Positions 1 to 4,755 of a stretch of DNA of 5,386 nucleotides are shown one piece after another. The DNA comes from Pedobacter sp. UBA2067 (GTDB lineage Bacteria > Bacteroidota > Bacteroidia > Sphingobacteriales > Sphingobacteriaceae), in contig DDAD01000002.1 of assembly GCA_002333205.1 (NCBI GenBank), positions 9,564-14,949 on the forward strand. Direction: 5' to 3'. The position numbers and the translations under genes were made by a program. Below the pieces are notes generated by a model. The model was not told where the DNA came from. It did no database searches and saw nothing but the letters and a program-made list of their open reading frames with translations. Position 1 is the first letter of the stretch. Each line of letters starts with the position of its first letter.

Positions 1-422
1 TGGATTATGTAGCTGGCTATGCATTGCACAACGATGTTTCCGAAAGGGAGTTCCAGATTGAAAGGGGTGGTACCTGGGATAAAGGTAAAGGTTGCGATAC
101 TTTTGCACCCATTGGTCCATTACTCGCTACGCCAGACGAGGTCGGCGATGTTGATAACCTGCGTTTATGGCTGACCGTAAATGGCGAAACCATGCAGGAT
201 GGCAATACCAAAGATTTCATTTTCAACGTACCAAATGTTGTTTCTTATGTAAGCCAGTTCATGACCCTGCTTCCGGGAGACGTGATTTCTACCGGTACTC
301 CAGCTGGTGTAGGTTTAGGTTTTAAACCACCGATCTATTTAAAGCCCGGTGATGTCGTGGAGCTTGGCATTGACAATTTGGGTATATCTAAACAACAAGT
401 AAAGGCATATACCAAAGCGTAG
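1..422 (+). CDS. FAH-family hydrolase, C-terminal part; probable 2,4-diketo-3-deoxy-L-fuconate hydrolase (5' end outside window)
   Basis: The reading frame is open from the left edge (first full codon at 3) to TAG at 420-422, giving 139 residues, about half of the usual ~285-residue enzyme. Visible FAH-family landmarks are DYVAGYALHNDVSERE near the edge, with the metal-ligand Asp at codon 33-35; KGCDTFAPIGP; FMTLLPGDVISTGTPAGVG; and the closing LKPGDVVELGIDNLG. The ExE metal-binding pair expected earlier in the fold would lie upstream of the window. The family cleaves C-C bonds of acylpyruvate-like compounds in the cytoplasm using a divalent metal. The fuconate assignment is inferred from the next two genes, which fit lactonase and L-fucose dehydrogenase; this enzyme would do the last step, giving pyruvate and L-lactate. 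The next gene begins 6 bases after the stop, so they are very likely co-transcribed. Another acylpyruvase or ketopent(on)ate hydrolase role cannot be excluded. An in-frame TTG at 24 is internal, not the start. Confidence 0.9.
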   Translation, partial: DYVAGYALHNDVSEREFQIERGGTWDKGKGCDTFAPIGPLLATPDEVGDVDNLRLWLTVNGETMQDGNTKDFIFNVPNVVSYVSQFMTLLPGDVISTGTPAGVGLGFKPPIYLKPGDVVELGIDNLGISKQQVKAYTKA

Positions 423-428
423 TCGCTT

Positions 429-1268
429 ATGTTGAAGATTGATGCACATCAGCATTTCTGGCAATACAATCCGGTAAGGGACGCCTGGATCAATAATGAT
501 ATGGCGATCCTGCAGGAGGATTTCTTACCGGAACACTTGCAGCCTATTCTGGAGCATTATGATTTTCAGGGTACGGTGGTCGTACAGTCTGACCAGAGCC
601 CTGAAGAAAACCGTTTCCAATTGGAAAATGCAGAAAGGCATCCCTTTATCAAAGCGGTGGTTGGTTGGGTGGATATGCAGGCGCCAGATCTGGAAGCGCA
701 GCTGCGCGCCTACCAGCAGTACCCGAAGTTAAAAGGCTTCCGTTCTATGCTGCAGAGCGATCCTGACCGCTCGCTAATGCTACGGCCGGATTTTCAGGCT
801 GGTATTGCAAAGCTACAATCGTATGGTTACACCTTTGATCTGCTGGTCTTACCCGACCAGCTGAAATATGCTGAAGCGCTTGTAGCAGCATTCCCCGGCC
901 AGCGCTTTGTATTAAACCATATTGGTAAGCCGAACATCAGGCTGCGGCAGTTTGAAGACTGGGTCGCAGACATCAAGGCGCTTGCAGCACATGAACACGT
1001 TTACTGCAAGGTATCCGGTATGGTTACCGAAGCCGACCTTACCCGCTGGAAGTTTGAAGATTTTAAGCCCTACATCGATACCATTTTTGAGTGCTTCGGC
1101 ATTGAACGGGTGATGTATGGATCTGATTGGCCGGTATGCCGCCTTGCCGCAACCTTTGGCGAGGTGATGGAGATACTGGAAAAATACACAGCAAGCTTTA
1201 CGGAAGCGGAGCGGGAGCTCTTCTGGGCAAAGAATGCCATCCGTTTCTATAACATCAACATGCGTTAA
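429..1268 (+). CDS. COG3618 amidohydrolase, probable L-fucono-lactonase
   Basis: This is a complete gene of 279 residues, normal for the family. It is a TIM-barrel metal hydrolase of the amidohydrolase superfamily, COG3618 branch. Visible motifs are the strand-1 DAHQHFW (His7, His9), VVVQSDQSPEEN around 50-61, the HIGKP loop (His164), YCKVSGMVTEA (192-202), and MYGSDWPVC with the strand-8 catalytic Asp233. COG3618 enzymes hydrolyse sugar lactones. Characterised relatives in L-fucose clusters open L-fucono-lactone to L-fuconate, which fits the flanking FAH hydrolase and SDR dehydrogenase. The ATG at 429 is chosen because the DAHQHF motif sits at residues 5-10, as usual, and lies 6 bases after the preceding stop. 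No Shine-Dalgarno sequence is visible, which is normal for Bacteroidota. L-rhamnono- or another 6-deoxy-sugar lactone is an alternative substrate. Location is cytoplasmic; there is no signal peptide. Confidence 0.93.
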   Translation: MLKIDAHQHFWQYNPVRDAWINNDMAILQEDFLPEHLQPILEHYDFQGTVVVQSDQSPEENRFQLENAERHPFIKAVVGWVDMQAPDLEAQLRAYQQYPKLKGFRSMLQSDPDRSLMLRPDFQAGIAKLQSYGYTFDLLVLPDQLKYAEALVAAFPGQRFVLNHIGKPNIRLRQFEDWVADIKALAAHEHVYCKVSGMVTEADLTRWKFEDFKPYIDTIFECFGIERVMYGSDWPVCRLAATFGEVMEILEKYTASFTEAERELFWAKNAIRFYNINMR

Positions 1269-1291
1269 AGCAACATCATAAAGATAACATC

Positions 1292-2080
1292 ATGGAACTG
1301 AACCTGAAAGATAAAGTGGTAATCGTAACTGGCGGTGCAAAGGGCATCGGCGCAGGAATTGTAAAAGCACTAGCGGCCGAAGGTGCTATCCCAGTGATTG
1401 TGGGGCGGAAAGCTGCTGATAATCTGGTGTTATTGGATGCGTTGCAAAAAGCCGGCTACAATGCCATGCAGGTGGAAGCAGAGCTGAGTGATCCTGCGCA
1501 ATGTTCCAGTGCCGTACAGCAAGTGCTGGAGCGCTTCGAAAGAATTGATGGGCTGATCAACAACGCCGGCGCAAATGATGGGGTAGGACTGGAGCATGGC
1601 AGTTACCAGGGTTTCATAGATAGTCTGCACAAGAACGTGATCCATTATTACCTGATGGCGCAGGAAGCTTTACCAGCACTGAAGGCCTCCAAAGGTGCTA
1701 TTGTGAACATCAGTTCTAAGGTTGCCGATACCGGTCAGGGTGGAACCTCTGCCTATGCCGCGGCAAATGGCGCGCGGAATGCATTGACGCGCGAGTGGGC
1801 GGTAGAGTTACTGCCTTATGGCATCCGGGTAAATGCCGTGATCGTGGCGGAGTGTTTTACGCCGCTGTACCAGACCTGGATCAATACTTTGCCCAATCCG
1901 GAGGAGAAGCTGAAATCCATTACCAGCAAAATACCTTTAGGGCAGCGCATGACCACGGCAGAAGAAATCGCGAATACGGTAATATTCCTATTGTCCGAGC
2001 GATCTAGCCATACCACAGGGCAGCTTATCTACGTGGATGGAGGGTACGTGCACCTGGATCGATCGATAAGCAACTCGTAA
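1292..2080 (+). CDS. SDR-family oxidoreductase, probable L-fucose dehydrogenase, with altered YxxxK motif
   Basis: This is a complete 262-residue classical short-chain dehydrogenase. The Rossmann cofactor motif TGGAKGIG (13-20), NNAG (90-93), helix-4 Asn115 and catalytic Ser142 (NISSK) are all present. Tyr155 follows Ser142 by the usual 13 residues, but the YxxxK lysine is Asn159 (codon AAT at 1766-1768). The usual NAVxPG loop reads N181-AVIVAE, followed by CFTPLY. From memory, the overall sequence resembles the Burkholderia multivorans SDR of an L-fucose cluster, which shares the IHYY, GAIVNISSK, LTREWAV, TPLY and SHTTG..VDGGY.HLDR stretches but has a normal YxxxK. The predicted reaction is NAD(P)+-dependent oxidation of L-fucose to L-fucono-lactone, the substrate of the gene just upstream. 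2-keto-3-deoxy-L-fuconate dehydrogenase is the main alternative. The gene starts 23 bases after the lactonase stop in the same operon and ends 11 bases from a convergent gene. Activity with Asn159 is uncertain. Confidence 0.9.
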   Translation: MELNLKDKVVIVTGGAKGIGAGIVKALAAEGAIPVIVGRKAADNLVLLDALQKAGYNAMQVEAELSDPAQCSSAVQQVLERFERIDGLINNAGANDGVGLEHGSYQGFIDSLHKNVIHYYLMAQEALPALKASKGAIVNISSKVADTGQGGTSAYAAANGARNALTREWAVELLPYGIRVNAVIVAECFTPLYQTWINTLPNPEEKLKSITSKIPLGQRMTTAEEIANTVIFLLSERSSHTTGQLIYVDGGYVHLDRSISNS

Positions 2081-2091
2081 CGGGCCGGCGA

Positions 2092-2469
2092 TTAGCTGCT
2101 CACCTTCTTAAATTTCACGGAGTGTGTCCGGGTCTCATCCAGGTATCCAATTTCCATTTCTGTGTCACTCAGGCGCGATATGTTAATTGACTCAAGCGGT
2201 TTCCCCTTGATGATTTCCAGGACTTCAAGGGTATAGCCCTTTTCCGCTTTCGAAATCTTATAGCGTTGTACACGTTTGGTATCCTGGTAATTGATGTTTA
2301 TGGTGCCATCGCCGAAGAAAATCAAGCTTTGTAATCTAACCGCAGGTTCCCCTTGCTGCACTTCCCAGGTGCCAATAATTACCTTTTCCGGATTGGTAAT
2401 GGTTGTACTTTGTGCTTTTGTGGCGATTCCCGCCATGAGGAATAGGGCCAGTAATAGAAAGTTTTTCAT
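2092..2469 (-). CDS. small secreted lipocalin-like protein
   Basis: This gene encodes 125 residues. It opens with a typical signal peptide, MKNFLLLALFLMAGIATKAQ, with a Bacteroidota-like 'KAQ' end and likely cleavage near residue 18-20. The mature part (~105 residues) has the IIGTWEV motif (31-37) that starts many lipocalin-like domains, followed by alternating hydrophobic/polar stretches typical of beta strands (LQSLIFFGDGTININY, GYTLEVLEII, EMEIGYLD, HSVKFKK). There is no lipobox cysteine; in fact no cysteine is seen. It is likely a periplasmic small beta-barrel of unknown ligand. It lies downstream of the membrane-protein gene on the same strand with a 78-base gap, enough for its own promoter, and it converges on the SDR gene with only 11 bases between stops. 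The lipocalin-like call rests on GTW plus length and strand pattern, and no precise function is claimed. Confidence 0.85.
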   Translation of the reverse strand: MKNFLLLALFLMAGIATKAQSTTITNPEKVIIGTWEVQQGEPAVRLQSLIFFGDGTININYQDTKRVQRYKISKAEKGYTLEVLEIIKGKPLESINISRLSDTEMEIGYLDETRTHSVKFKKVSS

Positions 2470-2507
2470 GGGTGAGGGTGCTATCCGTTAATTTTCAATT
2501 CCTTATG

Positions 2508-2537
2508 TGAATATACGAAACTTAAATCATCATAAAA
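2508..2537 (-). promoter_or_regulatory. possible Bacteroidota-type promoter for the lipocalin-like gene
   Basis: Read on the minus strand, TATATTCA (2515-2508) partly matches the Bacteroidota -7 element TAnnTTTG. TTTT (2537-2534) lies 18 bases upstream, where a TTTG -33 element would be expected at about 19-21 bases. The -7 element ends 38 bases before the ATG. The matches are imperfect and the region is AT-rich, so this is only a candidate. Confidence 0.25.
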
Positions 2538-2547
2538 TAGGTTCATG

Positions 2548-2733
2548 TTACCATTTTCCATGACATTCAACAAATGTTGAACGTAGGTAGATAGATGCCC
2601 CAAGCCCAGGCATGCAGATTACAAAAATTATCCAAATCAGCTTTTCGAACCTTTGAAGGTTCGGGTTTCTTTTGATATGCACTATTCCATAAAGTATGTA
2701 GAGTAATAGGAAGGCATAAAAGAGCGTGGTCAT
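2548..2733 (-). CDS. 61-residue two-helix membrane protein, PLDc_N-like
   Basis: This short protein has two predicted membrane helices. The first is at about residues 3-19 (TLFYAFLLLYILYGIVH). A basic loop KRNPNLQRFEK follows, and the second helix spans about 31-50 (KLIWIIFVICMPGLGASIYL). The W..F..CMPGLGA..YL pattern of the second helix resembles the phospholipase D-nuclease N-terminal (PLDc_N) membrane segment, which often occurs as a stand-alone small protein in Bacteroidota. No catalytic domain is attached. The ATG at 2733 begins 8 bases after the GNAT gene stop, so it is probably translated from the same transcript. Its function is unknown; helical-hairpin topology in the inner membrane is inferred from hydrophobicity alone. 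A hairpin with a T-tract, in + strand orientation, lies inside this gene. Confidence 0.75.
   Translation of the reverse strand: MTTLFYAFLLLYILYGIVHIKRNPNLQRFEKLIWIIFVICMPGLGASIYLRSTFVECHGKW
2646..2673 (+). terminator. terminator-like hairpin with T-tract, + strand orientation, inside a minus-strand gene
   Basis: CGAACCTT (2646-2653) and AAGGTTCG (2656-2663) are perfect inverted repeats around TG. As RNA this gives a 6-bp stem CGAACC/GGTTCG with a 6-base loop, extendable below by two U-G pairs. It is followed by TTTCTTTT (2666-2673). On the + strand this looks like a Rho-independent terminator; on the minus strand the trailing sequence is A-rich and would not work. It lies about 570 bases downstream of the fucose operon. 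The sequence also encodes NPNLQRFE of the opposite-strand protein, so chance is possible. Confidence 0.35.
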
Positions 2734-2741
2734 AGCGGAAT

Positions 2742-3284
2742 TTAAATGTGAGCTTTCAATGTAATGACCTGTTCGAGGATGTACCAGGCATGCGGATCAC
2801 CATCGTATTGAAAGGAATTGACAAACGAAAAACCACTGCTTTCAAGTACGTTCCTCGAAGCTCGGTGTTCCATATCTGCAATGGCATAAATCACAGGCAA
2901 TTGAAGTTCTTCGAAGGCATACCTGATCACGCCTTTAGATGATTCCTTTGCATAGCCCTTTCCCCAATAGCGCCGGATAAATCGATAACCCAGATCATGA
3001 AAATTCTGGAAACCGTTCATGCTTTCTGTGATAAACTTTAGTCCACCCCAACCTATAAAGCTATTGCTTTGCTTTTCAATGATGGCGAGCCGGGCTACAC
3101 CAAAGTCCTCGTACTGCTGCCTGATATTGTGGATGTGCTGAACGGATTCTTCTAAGCACTTTACCGGGCTACGGCCCAGAAAGCGGTGAACTTCGGGATC
3201 GCTGTCCATCTCGAACATAGCCTGGGCATCTTCAAGCAGAATTTCCCGCAGGTACAGTCGTTCTGTTTCGATAGCTGGTTTCAT
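2742..3284 (-). CDS. GNAT-family N-acetyltransferase, RimJ/RimL type
   Basis: This gene encodes 180 residues, as usual for this family. The N-terminus MKPAIETERLYLREI contains the common 'ETERLxLRE' opening of RimJ/RimL-like acetyltransferases. The central FIGWGGLKFI strand and the motif-A acetyl-CoA loop R105-Y-W-G108-K-G110-YA (R/QxxGxG/A) are clear. They are followed by ASRNVLESSGF (142-152), the conserved 'N..S..vlek.GF' segment. It would transfer acetyl from acetyl-CoA to an amine in the cytoplasm; the substrate is unknown, and the similarity to ribosomal-protein acetyltransferases is only at family level. I chose ATG at 3284-3282. The frame extends four codons further to a TTG at 3296, but ETERLxLRE normally lies within the first ten or so residues and ATG is the better start. 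It sits 23 bases after the thioredoxin-like gene and 8 bases before the small membrane-protein gene, suggesting one transcript. Confidence 0.92.
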   Translation of the reverse strand: MKPAIETERLYLREILLEDAQAMFEMDSDPEVHRFLGRSPVKCLEESVQHIHNIRQQYEDFGVARLAIIEKQSNSFIGWGGLKFITESMNGFQNFHDLGYRFIRRYWGKGYAKESSKGVIRYAFEELQLPVIYAIADMEHRASRNVLESSGFSFVNSFQYDGDPHAWYILEQVITLKAHI

Positions 3285-3307
3285 TCTTCTATACAATGGT
3301 TTCAGAT

Positions 3308-4432
3308 TTACAGGTTCTTCTGCAGGAAGACTGCCAGTTCAGCAGGACTGATATTTTTTTCAATAATGGTCCCTTGTTGATTGAGCAAGAAGTTTGTGGG
3401 GAAAGCTTTAATAGAGAGGAGTTCCGTTTCTTTGCCCTCTAGATCCCAGAAGTGCATCCAATTTAGATCTAGTTCTTTGATAACCTTTGGCAGCTCTGTT
3501 CTATACTTTTCAGTATCTGTGGAAATGCCAATGAGTTCAAAACCATTTGGATGATACTTCATGTAAGTCTCTTTGAACGAGGGAAATTGCGCTCTGCAGG
3601 GGCTGCAGTTCGTATACCAGAAATCTACCAGCGTGTACTTGTTCTTATTGAAACTTAACCCTTTTGTTGCGTTACCATGTCTATCCAGTAAGTTCATGTA
3701 AGGAAACTGCTTGCCTACCGCTAATTTTCCAGACTCAATTAACCTGGTCCTTAATACTTTGGCAGGATAGGTACCTTTGATGGTGGCGCCAAATTGTTCA
3801 AAGATATCATCAAAAATGCTTTCGTAGCCCCAGTTAGTTAAACGTATGGTGAGCCACAATCCAAAATAGGAATCCGGATTCTGAGCTACAAAAGAACGGA
3901 GTGCCCTGTCGGCTTCTTCATATATGATTTTCGTTTCTGCATCCAACTCAGCCCTTATAGCTTGCGGTAACCCGGACGGGTATTGTTTTTCAAGCAGCCT
4001 TTGCTTTTCCTGTAAAGCAGTATCTCTTCTGGTAATAGGTGCTTTTAAACGGGTGTACTCGTTGTACTCGACCTTTGATCTGTCGTTTACGAAAAGCTTC
4101 TCGTTCATTTCCGATAAATTGCAGGTCACAGATTGTTCTCCTGGTTCAATTATTAGGGCATCTGAGAGATACTGATTGTCAACCATAATTTGAAAAGCTG
4201 TAGGCTGGGGAATAAATCCAGTTATCTTGAATTTCTTATTTTTGATCGGGGCACTCAGGTGCCTGGCAGAATGGTTGTAAAAGCTACTATCGGCAACCAA
4301 TCTCAAAACGACAGTCCCACTATCAAGGGCTACGCTACCTTCGATTGTAAATGGCTTAAGGTCTAATTCCTGAGCAGAAACTTTCAAAAACGTAAAGAGG
4401 CATACAAGTAGAAATCCTAAGCGTGTTTTCAT
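3308..4432 (-). CDS. secreted TlpA/ResA-like thioredoxin-fold protein with N-terminal extension
   Basis: This gene encodes 374 residues. A signal peptide (MKTRLGFLLVCLFTFLKVSAQ, cleavage near residue 20) directs it to the periplasm. Residues ~27-110 form a beta-rich segment (FTIEGSVALDSGTVVLRL, KFKITGFIPQPTAFQIMV) resembling the DUF4369-type domain that precedes thioredoxin folds in many Bacteroidota proteins. Residues ~120-235 are charged and helical. The thioredoxin/AhpC-TSA-like domain spans ~238-374, with redox motif C276-S-P-C279 in FWYTNCSPCRAQFP and the conserved cis-Pro at P345 (AFPTNFLL). These features indicate a thiol-disulfide oxidoreductase, probably reducing or isomerising disulfides in exported proteins or during cytochrome maturation; the partner is unknown. 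Asn275 replaces the more common Trp before CxxC. The first signal-peptide cysteine and Cys104 lie outside the active site. It is first in a minus-strand run with GNAT and the small membrane protein, and divergent from the glycosyltransferase gene. Confidence 0.93.
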   Translation of the reverse strand: MKTRLGFLLVCLFTFLKVSAQELDLKPFTIEGSVALDSGTVVLRLVADSSFYNHSARHLSAPIKNKKFKITGFIPQPTAFQIMVDNQYLSDALIIEPGEQSVTCNLSEMNEKLFVNDRSKVEYNEYTRLKAPITRRDTALQEKQRLLEKQYPSGLPQAIRAELDAETKIIYEEADRALRSFVAQNPDSYFGLWLTIRLTNWGYESIFDDIFEQFGATIKGTYPAKVLRTRLIESGKLAVGKQFPYMNLLDRHGNATKGLSFNKNKYTLVDFWYTNCSPCRAQFPSFKETYMKYHPNGFELIGISTDTEKYRTELPKVIKELDLNWMHFWDLEGKETELLSIKAFPTNFLLNQQGTIIEKNISPAELAVFLQKNL

Positions 4433-4517
4433 CGTTAAACCTTTACGTTAAGATATGGATTTTCCTCAAATTGCTCATTAATAATTGGAAGCTAGCATCC
4501 CGGGGGGAGATTGGGAC

Positions 4518-4531
4518 CAGCTTCGGAGCTG
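4518..4531. repeat. perfect small hairpin CAGCT-TCGG-AGCTG
   Basis: CAGCT (4518-4522) and AGCTG (4527-4531) are exact reverse complements around TCGG. It is the left-most of several hairpins in the GC-rich core. There is no T-tract directly after it on either strand, so it does not look like an intrinsic terminator. Confidence 0.45.
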
Positions 4532-4546
4532 ATTCGCCCTCGATAA

Positions 4547-4590
4547 GGCCTCCAGCAGGCGTCTACCAGCCCTTGACCTGGCCTCCGGCC
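4547..4590. repeat. direct repeat GGCCTCC(A/G)GC in two small hairpins
   Basis: GGCCTCCAGC (4547-4556) recurs as GGCCTCCGGC (4580-4589), 33 bases on and 9/10 identical. Each copy belongs to a small inverted repeat: GCCT/AGGC (4548-4551 with 4557-4560) and GGCC/GGCC (4580-4583 with 4587-4590). The pair forms the most GC-rich part of the intergenic region. The words are short, so functional meaning is uncertain. Confidence 0.4.
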
Positions 4591-4604
4591 TGAATAACCC
4601 TAGT

Positions 4605-4637
4605 TCAACGGCGGCTCAACTACGGATCAACTACCAA
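4605..4637. repeat. three TCAAC copies at exact 11-base period
   Basis: TCAAC begins at 4605, 4616 and 4627, giving three imperfect 11-base units: TCAACGGCGGC, TCAACTACGGA and TCAACTACCAA. An 11-base period puts each copy on nearly the same face of the helix. Direct repeats of this period are known as binding sites for OmpR/PhoB-type response regulators. The array is about 95-125 bases upstream of the candidate -7 element of the glycosyltransferase gene. That it is an operator is inference. Confidence 0.4.
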
Positions 4638-4716
4638 TTACCTGGTCATTCGCAACCTTGATGCTTCGGAGATGACACGACAATAACATCTTTTAACATT
4701 TAATGCACGTAACACA

Positions 4717-4733
4717 ATAAACTAAAAGTTTAT
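4717..4733. promoter_or_regulatory. 17-base palindrome overlapping the -7 element, possible operator
   Basis: ATAAACT (4717-4723) and AGTTTAT (4727-4733) are perfect reverse complements around AAA. The right arm covers the first three bases of the candidate -7 element. A dimeric repressor bound here would block the promoter. The sequence is AT-rich, which raises the chance of accidental palindromes. Confidence 0.35.
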
Positions 4734-4738
4734 CTTCG
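4731..4738 (+). promoter_or_regulatory. candidate Bacteroidota -7 promoter element for the glycosyltransferase gene
   Basis: TATCTTCG matches the Bacteroidota -7 consensus TAnnTTTG at all but one fixed base and ends 17 bases before the ATG at 4756. No good TTTG is seen at the expected -33 distance (about 4707-4711), so the promoter may be weak or activator-dependent. The leader is AT-rich with no Shine-Dalgarno sequence, which is usual for this phylum. Confidence 0.45.
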
Positions 4739-4755
4739 CATAAATAATTAAAAGC

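Larger units (their letters stand above)
4520..4675. repeat. separated direct repeat GCTTCGGAG(C/A)TGA
   Basis: GCTTCGGAGCTGA at 4520-4532 recurs as GCTTCGGAGATGA at 4663-4675, with 12 of 13 bases identical and a 143-base offset. CG follows two bases later in both copies. The two copies bracket most of the GC-rich core, as repeat boundaries or paired binding sites would. Confidence 0.45.
4433..4755. other. 323-base divergent intergenic region with GC-rich core
   Basis: This region separates the minus-strand thioredoxin-like gene from the plus-strand glycosyltransferase gene and so should hold both promoters. The two ends are AT-rich: about 33% G+C at 4441-4500 and 27% at 4681-4740 by my count. 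4501-4620 is about 62% G+C, well above the genes either side. Short inverted repeats, repeated words and three phased TCAAC copies fill the core and are listed separately. I find no tRNA, riboswitch or convincing gene here. Open stretches of about 40 codons exist on both strands, but none has a supported start. The core could be a repeat-family remnant, a structured RNA or a protein-binding region. Confidence 0.7.

Noticed and set aside
496..732. 78-codon + strand frame inside the lactonase gene
   Set aside because: It is out of frame within a clear COG3618 gene; Arg/Ser/Trp-rich shadow translation.
2058..2067. ATCGATCGAT palindrome near the end of the SDR gene
   Set aside because: It encodes the conserved LDRSI end of the protein and is only 10 bases long; a chance palindrome is likely.
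2656..2668. GGTTCG resembling a tRNA T-arm
   Set aside because: No acceptor stem, anticodon arm or CCA surrounds it; it is part of the terminator-like hairpin within a coding frame.
3285..3296. TTG at 3296 as the start of the GNAT gene
   Set aside because: It only adds four residues, while the ATG at 3284 places the conserved ETERLxLRE opening at its usual position.
3924..4175. 83-codon + strand frame opposite the thioredoxin-like gene
   Set aside because: It is a shadow of the 374-residue minus-strand gene; low-complexity Ser/Cys-rich translation with no motif.
4448..4455. TATCTTAA on the minus strand as a -7 element for the thioredoxin-like gene
   Set aside because: It is only 15 bases from the ATG and the nearest TTTG is just 11 bases upstream, instead of about 20, so the match is too weak to list.
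4532..4662. Open stretch of about 42 codons on the + strand and a similar one on the - strand in the GC-rich island
   Set aside because: Neither has a supported start, recognisable motif or upstream signal; short open frames are expected in GC-rich DNA.
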